Shown here one piece after another: positions 54,830 to 64,000 of a DNA stretch of 64,000 nt; position 1 is the first letter of the stretch, and each line of letters starts with the position of its first letter. A program made the position numbers and the translations under genes. Below the pieces are notes generated by a model. That model was not told the DNA's origin, searched no databases, and saw only the letters and a program-made list of their open reading frames with translations. This DNA comes from Armigeres subalbatus (Eukaryota > Arthropoda > Insecta > Diptera > Culicidae), in the NCBI RefSeq assembly GCF_024139115.2, contig NC_085140.1, positions 314,839,259 to 314,903,258 of the forward strand. The letters run 5' to 3'.

Positions 54830-56180
54830 ATGTCAGAAAATGCTAAACTCCACAAAGAAGGGTGATTTGAAACGTCATTCAAGGGACATGCAACCCAAGC
54901 AATTCCAAAAGTTAAGTTTGGATCCTGAAGAAGAAATTGAAGAAAGTGAACCGAAACCCAAGAAGATAGCAAAAATGTCAGCCGAAATTGATGTAAATTT
55001 TTTTCAATAAAACCTGTGTCAAAATGGGGACATATGGTGGCATACCTTTGTTTGTGTTGAAAAAACAGGTATATGTGATATATTGCACAAAATTCAAGTT
55101 GCTCTCAAAATAAAAATCAATCGAAATAATGTACCTATCATTCAAATCGCATGATTGAAGATTAATTAAGTTCAAGTTTTTATGTATTACAATATTTGAA
55201 AGATGGTAAAATAACCACTTGGACTTGTGGATATCAAAGTGGCTCAAACAGAGGAGAATTTGTGGCAAGAAGTTATAACCATTCTGACCAAGTTTGATAT
55301 AGGATTAGATCAAGTTTACTCAATTACGACGGATAACGGAGCAACTTTGGAAATATCGATAGTGATCGAGAAATGAACAATTGATCCGATAATTGTGAAC
55401 ATGAAAACGGCTGTAAGTAAGAAAGAAGCTAGTTTTAGCAGTGATGAGGATTCCGAATCGATTGACGATCTGACGACATGGGCACTGTAGTTCATTCAAA
55501 ATTAATTGCCTATATTCCGGATATTAAGCTATTCGCTATGCCTGAAACATGTGACAGATTCAGTTAAAAAAATGTTGGGGGATAAGCACTTCCTTCGGTG
55601 GGCTTTGATCTCACGAAACCAGTACACTAGACAGGTGCTTTCCCTACTAAGCTTCGAAGGACCTCCTTCGTCCTTCGGTTGTAGCTTAGTCCGCTTCTAT
55701 GTTAGACGGAGTTCGATGTGCGGCACATACATTACACAATTAGCAGTTCATGATGTCATAAGATCCCCAAGGTTCAAGCCGCAGATGCAGCTCATCAAAA
55801 ACAATGCATCTACACTTCGCACTAGTAAATGGCGGCGTATCTTCAAAGTAAACCGAAAGCCAATTGCAACACTCGAATGTGATACACGATGGAAATATCG
55901 AATATTTTTCGTAAGCATTTCAACTGGTTTACTCGGCAACGGTGAAGCTGCAAACCGAATTCATAATCAAAGGTGATTTCTATTCAATTTGGTTGACATG
56001 TCGCATTCCATTGAAAGAAGTATCGCTACCTTTGACGAAAAGCTTGCTGCAAGCGATGTGGTAACAGATTTTTTTTGAGGACAATGTTCCTTGCTGCAAC
56101 CCTCGAATTAATTATGGAGGAAGTGAACTCATTACACAACTAGAGAAGACTACTGCGAAGGTTTGCTAACAAACAAAATA
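54830..56180 (+). pseudogene. Decayed hAT transposase
   Basis: The start reads KKGDLKRHSRDMQPKQFQKL (BED-finger-like end) near 54860, then EVITILTKFDIGLDQVYSIT followed by TDNGATLEI near 55330 (catalytic-core Asp block), then HVTDSVKKM and, near 55740, ITQLAVHDVIRSPRFKPQMQ, ASTLRTSKWRRIFKVNRKPI and ATLECDTRW. These blocks occur in that order in hAT transposases. Frames shift repeatedly and stops are frequent; 55560-55735 does not fit and may be an insertion. No ends were found. Confidence 0.7.
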
Positions 56181-56781
56181 TTAATTTTTAATTAGGGGGG
56201 TGTTTTCATCCGCAAATAAATTATCAATTCGGTAAATTAAGTAGAGCCTGAATAGCAACATAAATGCAATATTGGCTGTATTTGCTGAACGTTTGGAAGA
56301 ACATGAAGCATCGCTTTTCGAATCGCTCTATTAACCACGGTGAGGAGCTTCGAGATAAGCGATTACCGGTTTTTAAGATAGAACAGATGTGACGTATGAA
56401 ACCAACAGAAATTCCTCTTCATTTAAAGAATATCCATAAAAAATAACACGATCCTAGAGTAGGGAAGATTCCGGAAACGTGGCGATACACACACTTTTTT
56501 TTTCTTAAATTTAGAAGGTTTGTTCAGGGGATAACTAGAATGTCGTTCAAATTTGAACAAATGATTCATTAAATGTCAAACTTTTAAAATGTTCTGACCA
56601 AATTTCAAAGTAGAAACCTACAGGGACCTTAATTTTCCCTTATTACCTCGGTTTTACATTTCATCAAGCTTCTTGTTGATCGATTGATTCGAAATACTCA
56701 TCAACATCGTATTTCTAAGTCTCTTCCCATACAGAAGACTGTTTGCTTTTACAGTAATATCCTGATTTTATCATTCCCTGG

Positions 56782-57173
56782 CGGTGTTGGTAAAACACTC
56801 ATAAATCTTAATCAACGAGCGCTCCCGTGCGAACGAAACCGTCTGCGATTTTAAAGGTATGCATCACGCTTGAATTTTTCATGCTAAAACGCATCATTTC
56901 ATTCATTTATCAAAAAATCATTTTGGTTTAAAAACGCATTTGAAATCAATTTGGGGCAATTTATTGCTTATACATAAAAGAGTGTCTAATATTTTATGCG
57001 ACAAACGTCAATTCGCTGTTTTTACCGAAGGAGAACAAAAGAAAACCTACGATGATTCAAATGGATGATTCAACTCATCCATGAGTTTTTAGGTGCTGAG
57101 TTGGTTGCGTTTCAACTCACGCTTGATTTTAATCATCCATGAGTTTTGAGATTTTGAGTTTTTACCAACACTG
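56782..57173. mobile_element. 392-bp hAT-type MITE
   Basis: Ends CGGTGTTGGTAAAA and, from the right, CAGTGTTGGTAAAAACTCAA, with ACTCAT and TTNATCA palindromes inside (CATCCATGAGTTTT). The flanking 8-mers TTCCCTGG and CCCCCTGG agree at six of eight positions, as an aged 8-bp duplication would. Confidence 0.7.
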
Positions 57174-57329
57174 CCCCCTGGGTGATAAAATAGGGAATGT
57201 GACAAAATCGAAAAAAAAATTTCAATTTTTTGATTAGTTTTACAAATGAATTAGTTTATGCCTTGGAAATGCAAAATGCGTGAACGCAAATATACTCTAT
57301 TACCAATATAGTCCACTCTGGCTGATTTA

Positions 57330-57640
57330 GAGAGACAACACAGTAGCGCTGCGGTGTCACAAAAGGCAATCAGTGTAGTGAAGAGACATTCCGAGGGGTG
57401 CTTATAACGTATTATTCAATATGCAACATAACATTTCGAAATAATATGCTAGAAATCATCACATGACCCCATTTTTAAATCTTAGTTTAAAAATAAAATT
57501 TCGAAAAATGTAATTCAAATGTTCAAAAATTGTGAAATTAGTGTAATTTTTGCAATAACACACCCCTTGGTTATCGTTTTCAGGCGTTAGTTACCTTTTG
57601 TGACGCAAGATGGTGTGAATGTGCTGTCTCTTGCCTAATA
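57330..57640. mobile_element. Palindromic MITE-like repeat
   Basis: AGAGAGACAACACAGTAGCG...GGTGTCACAAAAGG on the left pairs with CCTTTTGTGACGCAAGATGG...GTGCTGTCTCTTGCC on the right; CCCCTTGG/CCGAGGGG pairs further in. No exact target duplication. Confidence 0.55.
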
Positions 57641-57647
57641 TATGGAG

Positions 57648-57845
57648 AAAAGATATTTTAGTTACTATATAAAGATTGTCGCTTCGGTTCCCTTTGTTCT
57701 GCTGTCCGGAACATGTTGGGTACCAAGCTGTCAAATCGTATGGATTTTCCTTCTTTGACATTTAGCTCCCCTATCCTCGCCAGCAAAAGATGTTCCGGAC
57801 AGCGACGACAGCGACCATTTTTATCTAGTACCTAAAATATCTTTT
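57648..57845. mobile_element. 198-bp MITE with exact 8-bp duplication
   Basis: Ends AAAAGATATTTTAG in perfect inversion, extending through TACTA and ATAAA to GTCGCT. Exact 8-bp direct repeat ATATGGAG at 57640-57647 and 57846-57853. Interior TGTTCCGGACAGC palindrome. hAT-type by duplication length. Part of its left half recurs at 25725-25790. Confidence 0.8.
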
Positions 57846-58221
57846 ATATGGAGATTTACGAAGTGGACTTTATTGTTAATATACTATATTTGGTGAACGG
57901 TACCCGTTATAACTTGTTGAAAAGGCTTACAAATTTTTGACAGTTACACAGAAATCATTCGTAATAAACCAAAGGCGGCGAGAGTTAATTTAATGAAAAT
58001 CATTATTATGTTTGGGTTTGTTTACGAAAATAAAAAGAACGATTAAAATTTTTGAATTTTTGGTGGTGGCAAAATCGGGTCAAAAACGTGATAAAAAAGG
58101 GACGTGTTAAAATTGAGTCGAAAACGTCATAAAATGGAGGGTAGACAAAATCAGGGCAACACTGTATTGCGTCTTCCTTGAAATGTTCTGCAACATTTGT
58201 CAAATATACAATCTATGAACA

Positions 58222-60474
58222 CATTGCACAGTGGTCCAGGTAGCATCCAAAGCGGTAATAAGTTGTTCAAGCCGAACATAGCAGAGATAGAAAAAAAATT
58301 GTTCTACAAAGTTGCTCCTAACGGTGAGGGGCTTATTGAGGTTTTCATAAAAATTAGGGTGGGCCACATTTGAAAAAATTAAATATAAAACTTTTTCATT
58401 TGCAGAGATACGGCTATACAATGTTCCGCGAAGTTATAGTTCAGCCAGATTCCAAGAATGTTGCTAAAAAAATTATTTCTCTAGCTCTTAAATTGACTGA
58501 TTTAGAGCAATTTTCCCAAGTTTACTTAGGGTGACCCTCAAAAAAACAATTTTTTTGCTCTAACTTTTTTGTTTCAAATTTCTCAGCAATGTGATGTTCA
58601 GAGCACTTTTTGTGCTTTGCAGGGCGCAACTTTTCATGGACTTAGCGTTGCCATATCTCATACGGATCAAAAGTTATTGATTTTTTTCTTAGAAAAAAAC
58701 GTTTTCTTCTAACGGCTGTATCTATGAATGACGCAAACACTTTTTTCCATCTGTTTTCTCGACCTTATTCTACTACTTTCAGGCTTCATTTCAGGGTGTT
58801 TACATTGAGAGGATAATTGAAAATAACCCCATGTTATTGCAATGAAAAATTACCGTTTTTTTTCATTTTTAAGCACTAATTTGCTATTTTTAAGTGTTTT
58901 GCTTCCATGGCTTACTTCGTGATATGGCAAACGCCACATCATTTTGTTATAGAGCCTGAGCAGAAGCTAATATCTTGAAAACAGCAGTTTTATGAACTTG
59001 ATATGAATAAGAGGTAACATGACAAAAAATAATAACAAAAATTAATATCCAAAATAAATACTTTAGGCATAACATTATCAGATATTTTAATACAAAACAA
59101 AAAATAATTATGTTTTGCCTTTGATATTATAATAACAACATATGTTATGCTTTGAATATTTTGTATATTACTTTTTGTTATTTCGTATCTTATACATGTC
59201 AGTAATTTTCGCTGAGACCGAGCCACTATTTGCACGAGGTCTTTGAAAATGCCCAAATTTATGTTCATTAGAATGCTTTCGGCGAGTTTATTAGGAATCC
59301 GAGTTAATTTTTTCAGAAAGTTGGACCCCTCGTTAGTTATGGACGAAATCACTTTTATGGATCCTTCGATTTTGTCAATTCTTGATTCACCAAAACTGTC
59401 ATAACTCCAACATTTCTCAACCGATCTTATGGATCAGCATATCGTTGGAAAGAGGAAGAGTGTATCCTCAATTTGCAATAATAACAATGGGGCAGCCATA
59501 TTGGATTTGGTATTGGAATAAAGTTTTGAGCCTTCCAAATAAATTACTGCTGTAGACGTGCTCTTCATTTTCAAAATATATTTGGCATAGAATAGTGTAT
59601 GAAATCAATGAACTGATGTCGTAGTCTCATATTGTTTGTATAAATAATGTTCTTTCGTCAGATGGGCCTTAAAAAATAGTTTGGTGAATCGTACAAAACT
59701 TTTGATAGAAAAAACATACACCTGAGATATTAGCTTCTGCTCAGGCTCTATAACTAAATGGTGTGGCGTTTGCCATATCACAAAGTAAGCCATGGAAGCA
59801 AAACACTTAAAAATAGCAAATTAGTGCTTGAAAATGAAAAAAACGGTAATTTTTCATTGCAATAATATGGGGCTATTTTCAATTATCCCCTCGATTTAAA
59901 CACCCTGAAATGAAGCCTGAAAGTAGTAGAATAAGGTCGAGAAAACAGATTGAAAAAATGTTTGCGCCATTCATAGATACAGCCGTTAGAAGAAAACGTT
60001 TTTTTCGAAGAAAAACCTCAATAACTTTTGATCCGCATGAGATATGGCAACGCTAAGTCCATGAAAAGTTGCGCCCTGCAAAGCACAAAAAGTGCTCTGA
60101 ACATCACATTGCTGAGAAATTTGAAACAAAAAAGTTAGAGCAAAAAAACTGTTTTTTTGAGGGTCACCCTAAGTAAACTTGGGAAAATTGCTCTAAATCA
60201 GTCAATTTAAGAGCTAGAGAAATAATTTTTTTAGCAAAATTCTTGGAATCTGGCTGAACTATAACTTCGCGGAACATTGTATAGCCGTATCTCTGCAAAT
60301 GAAAAAGTTTTATATTTAATTTTTTTCAAATGTGGCCCACCCTATTTTTTGAAAACCTCAAAAAGCCCTCATTGTTAGGAGCAACTTTGTAGAACAAAGT
60401 TTTTTCTATCTCTGCTATGTTCGGCTTGAACAACTTATTACCGCTTTGTATGCTACCTGGACCAATGTGCATTG
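58222..60474. mobile_element. 2.25-kb foldback element with ~760-bp inverted arms
   Basis: Left arm 58222-58980 and right arm 59720-60474 are inverted copies, over 90% alike by eye. They are read from GGTCCAGGTAGCATCCAAAG inward to GCAAACGCCACATCA and ATTAGCTTCTGCTCAGGC. The loop of about 740 bp is AT-rich and has an uninformative 120-codon frame (58990-59352, minus). The flanking 9-mers CTATGAACA (58213-58221) and CTATGAAGA (60475-60483) agree at eight of nine positions, as for a MULE-like foldback. An alternative reading places the ends at CACAGTGG/CACATTGG with an exact 5-bp CATTG duplication, as in Transib. Confidence 0.8.
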
Positions 60475-61204
60475 CTATGAAGATAAAAGCAGAGCTCTTA
60501 GGATACTACCCCTCCCCCCGGGATTCACAAACTCCACGACCCACTCCACCCCCCTCCTTTTTACAACATTCCAAAAAAAATCCTAAAATTATAATTTCCC
60601 TGTGAATTTACAACATTTTCTAGGGAATTTATAAAATTATTCCGAAAATTAACATTTTTTTTCGAAAATTAAGAAAATTTTACGCAAAGCTATCAAAATT
60701 ACCAGGATGAAAATGATTAATTTGTATACAGTTATTTAAAGAAAATAAACGGTAAAAAAATTTTCCTGGTAGATTAATTTTTGAGAAATTGAAAAAAAGG
60801 TGACCATATCCGTATTAATTCATCCTCAACTTCAATAAATGTTCCTATTTGCTATTAAAACACAGATTCTTCTGTCATGACCTTCAGCAATATTTTTATT
60901 GTTGCTTAGGTCTCCGAGTTCGTCTGCTTTATAAATCATCTAATTCGGCACCATTCCATTAATATTCCATTCCCATTACCACTTTTATTGATGTTGTTCT
61001 ACTCTCCAAAAAAAATCAACCCAACATTCACCTAAAACCGAAAGTCATTAGCCAACCTCTGTCGATCGTTCGTTCTTGATCCAGACCTTGATCCACTTGC
61101 TCGCCCGACGACCCCCCAGACTGTTTCATCGCAGCAGTGGTAATCACCCAGGTAGAACGTGTTGCGTAAAAGCGCTGCCAAAATTTAATAAAATATATAA
61201 AGTA

Positions 61205-61380
61205 GGGTTACGGCAGATATTTTCGTCTGCGTTTACATTTCCGTCAAAGTCTCGAAAAACAATAAAAGCGACACTTTTTCTGCTATAACTCATTTGTAGC
61301 AAAGCGTAACGTAAAGCGGACGTTGGTTTTACCCCCTATGACGGGAATTGGACCACAGACGGAAATACCTGCCGTGTCCC
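61205..61380. mobile_element. 176-bp MITE, TA duplication
   Basis: Ends GGGTTACGGCAGATATTTTC and, from the right, GGGACACGGCAGGTATTTCC, followed by CGTCTG on both. TA at 61203-61204 and 61381-61382. Non-coding. Confidence 0.8.
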
Positions 61381-61399
61381 TATAGGTAGAACGTGGAAG

Positions 61400-61560
61400 C
61401 GCCTAACTGGACTTGACTTAGGGCGACGTCACCGCCGCCGCCGTCTAGAAGCGCGTTCTCGGCCGCGCTGTTCGGCGCGTGCTTCATTCCTCGTGCCAGA
61501 CAGGTTGTGTTGATTCCTCCTCGTTCCTGAGTTCAAATTAACGGCGTCGATCGGCGATGG
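61400..61560. promoter_or_regulatory. GC/CpG-rich island, possible promoter or exon
   Basis: CACCGCCGCCGCCGTCTAGA and CGGCCGCGCTGTTCGGCGCG stand out against AT-rich flanks. No coding frame can be supported; the following plus-strand frame (61557-62030) runs into a repeat. Orientation unknown. Confidence 0.3.
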
Positions 61561-61959
61561 TCCCGAATGCTTCCGCAATTATAAATTATTTTATTTATTT
61601 TCGTTTCACAATCGTTTTGCCAATCGTTCGACGTACCGTCGCACATAGGAGTACGCAGAGTAAAATCGTGGCCAAAACTATGTCAATCATTTTATTGTCT
61701 GTAAATGCATTCAATATACACAGCAAAGTGTATTTTTTCGTGTTTATGCTTTTTGCATTCATAGCAGTGCAGCATGACCACTGGTGGCGTCAGTTATTGT
61801 TATTTGATAAAGCATCACTTGGCGCAAGAACGCTGCCTTTGAAAACTACAGCGTGCTTGCGACGAGCGGTGCCCACCTTTGGATCCGTCATTGAGTATGA
61901 TCTTTCTTATTTTATTCTTCATTCTTTGATTATCATTACTTACAAAATTTTTGGCCTCA

Positions 61960-62165
61960 CTCTTTTGTGGAAGCAAAACATAATTTATGTGAGCTTTGTC
62001 GCTCAAATCCAAGATTATTTATCTTTTTGACTAGCTTTTAAGCAAACTTCACTTTATTAAAATACAAATAAGTCACGATTGCGTGAGGATGCGTGAAATG
62101 TGTTTTGTGGAGCTTTTTAAGGAAACTCCAATCCTTCCAACGCTGAAAATTTTGTTGCTTGGACG
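61960..62165 (+). repeat. Dispersed repeat, partner of 52480-52700
   Basis: Opposite orientation to the first copy, with matching blocks AAGCAAAACATAATTTATGT, TTTATTAAAATACAAATAAG, AATGTGTTTTGTGGA and TTTTGTTGCTTGGAC. Confidence 0.6.
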
Positions 62166-62169
62166 GGTT

Positions 62170-63795
62170 TGGAACCTTATTAAAAGTTTAATTTTGTAAA
62201 ACATGTTATTGTAAAAAAGATAGAAAAAAGCTAGCAAATAATATCATGATTATGGATCACCTGAGAACGGTTTCAGATCAAATCATGCTTGAAAACGTTT
62301 TACATACTCTCATCATTGATACCTATATTGATTTTCATCTTCAAAATCACTAAATAACCAAGAAAAACACGAAAAAAAGGGGACATTTTTTTATGCACAA
62401 TTGCGATTAAACTTGCATTGAAATTATAGTAAAGTTTTGACAGTCAGCATTGCTTACAAGTAAACAATATGGTTTCAAAAATCCCTTGGCAAATTATTAT
62501 TACTATTTGAGAGTACAAAAACGAAAAATAATATGGAAATATCTAAAATTTTTGTTTTTGACTTTTGGCCAGGATTTGGGCTGAAATACTCCTCAGTGCG
62601 TCGATAGAGCCTATTAATTTGAATCGTGATTGGCATAACAACCGAACGCAAAGGGTCCGAAGATTATTTACAAGTTATTACCGTTGTAAGTCATGTACAC
62701 TTTATTCATAATCGAACTTTGTAGAAAGGTACACCGATAGGCAAATTGAAGGGATTTGTTGTTTCTTCCTGAATCGAACCGGAGAACGAGCGGGCTTGTT
62801 CTAAGAGTGGTTACCGTAATGTCTTTTTAATGATAATATTGGCAAGACGGCTAGAAGTCGCTGTATGTTGGCTGGTAGTAATCAAATCAGCCTCAATACC
62901 GCATGCTCGTGTAGTGCGCTGCTCCAGGCTACGATCATTACCGGAAGCATGAGACGGAAGAAATAAAATCGATCACATCGATAGAAGAAACCTTTTGATG
63001 AAATTAGATTATTAGCTTGAGCCATTAAAGGCATTGGTTTTATGTGTTGCTGGTAATTGCGGAAAAAGGTGCATATAGATGGTGCCTTCCTTAGTCTAGC
63101 GATGAGATGCGCGACTACAAAGCAAGGTCATACTGGAGGTGGATGTTTTCTGCTGTCTATGCAATTTTCGGGTTCAAAATCTTCCCGAATTCCCTGAACA
63201 AAGGGGTCTACCTATGTTGAACGAATGCAAAATTGCATGTTTTGTTTGGAAATCTCGCGATTATTACCTGTTGACATAAGCAGTCGAGTACCTATAAGGC
63301 TGCGATGTAAGGAATAAAATGAAACAAGAGCATTTCTCTGTGAAATTGAAGGTCGATTTATTTTTGGATTTTCTGATTTATTTGAAGTTTTACATATAGG
63401 GGAACGGTTCGCCACTTCATCTCATAGTTCCTATTCCCATCCCACCAAAAACAAAGAAACGGAAAGGAATTTGGTTTGTTTATTATGTTTGTGATTTTTT
63501 TCAGCAGTGAGCACGCATGTTGACAAAAAGAAGCGACGAATTTGGTGCCGTATTTCTTTGTTTAGCGATGAGATGGATATATGTACAGTGAGATTGAGAT
63601 CGAAACATTTCCCTTACATTCTTTGTGATCAAAAAACATAATTTGCATCATTGGTTTGCCATTTTGACTCTAGCCTAACTTTTGACAAGGGCCTAAGTAA
63701 AAACACCTTGAACACTTTCAAACAAATTTAACTTGAAAACGGCTTGTCGAAAAACGAATTTTGCAATATTTTTTATTTTTTTATATGTTGTAGCG
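62170..63795. other. No recognisable gene; SINE fragment near 63070-63190
   Basis: AT-rich DNA. CTTCCTTAGTCTAGCGATGA then CGACTACAAAGCAAGGTCAT near 63085-63135 is a worn Feilai-like SINE head, and a second AGCGATGAGATGG is near 63560. Nothing else is supported. Confidence 0.45.
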
Positions 63796-64000
63796 CAGCG
63801 GTTCTCAACCTGGGGTACATGTACCCCTGGGGGTACCTTCGCTGTCCCTAGGGGGTACTTCGAACAAAAATGCGTAATGGCGGACATATTACAATTTCAA
63901 TCAAAATTCATTGATAAAGTTTTGATAATTGTATATTCTCTATTTCAAAATTTTATATTGTACATAATATGTAATGCGATCAATAAATCCCAATTGAATC
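63796..64000 (+). mobile_element. Terminal part of a hAT element, cut by window end
   Basis: CAGCGGTTCTCAACCTGGGG is the classic end of one large group of hAT elements, followed by GTACATGTACCCCTGGGGGT. The other end lies beyond the window. The 8 bases before it are TTGTAGCG, the expected duplication. Confidence 0.65.

Noticed and set aside
61557..62030. 157-codon plus-strand frame as a gene
   Set aside because: Its last third is a dispersed repeat shared in inverse orientation with 52480-52700, and the rest has no domain.

Overview
The window looks like nuclear DNA from a culicine (Aedes-type) mosquito. It is AT-rich and dominated by transposable elements. It carries tRNA-derived SINEs of the Feilai type, a Jockey-clade and several RTE-like non-LTR retrotransposons, many MITEs, and host genes split by short (about 60-70 nt) and very long (10-13 kb) introns. 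There is no prokaryotic-style gene organisation. Species is inferred from repeat content only.

Two host genes can be read with confidence, and they converge. On the plus strand, 15546-17357 encodes a proton-coupled amino acid transporter of the SLC36/PAT (pathetic-like) family in eight exons, 455 aa. On the minus strand, nocturnin (NOCT, the curled orthologue; EEP/CCR4-type phosphatase) runs from 48105 down to 23629 in five coding exons joined in phase (445 aa, or 414 aa from an internal Met). Its introns hold most of the repeats between 24.6 and 48 kb. A 5' UTR and promoter region lies at about 48.1-48.7 kb. A GC-rich candidate 5' UTR exon at about 4.3-4.6 kb could belong to the transporter.

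Layout: 0-1 kb GAGT-type repeat; 4.87-5.25 kb MULE-like MITE; 6.5-8.2 kb diverged satellite with higher-order structure; 8.5-14.6 kb a Jockey element (minus) carrying four insertions; 15.5-18.1 kb transporter; 18.2-22.8 kb a 4.6-kb element with an exact 8-bp target duplication; 22.9-48.1 kb nocturnin, with LINE fragments, a hAT-like element, a piggyBac-like 3-kb element, SINEs and MITEs in its introns; 48.7-64 kb repeat-rich DNA with a decayed hAT transposase, several MITEs and a 2.25-kb foldback element.

The most useful observations are these: (i) nocturnin appears to have two protein starts, a basic mitochondrial-type N-terminus spliced from 13 kb upstream and an internal MGxxxS myristoylation-type start; (ii) its active-site QWN motif reads KLD; (iii) several mobile elements can be delimited to the base because target duplications are intact and, in five cases, the interrupted reading frame or a sister repeat shows the empty site. 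I found no evidence of a new multi-gene system; the novelty lies mainly in the transposon structures and the nocturnin variants. The supplied ORFs over long repeats and antisense to exons are not genes.
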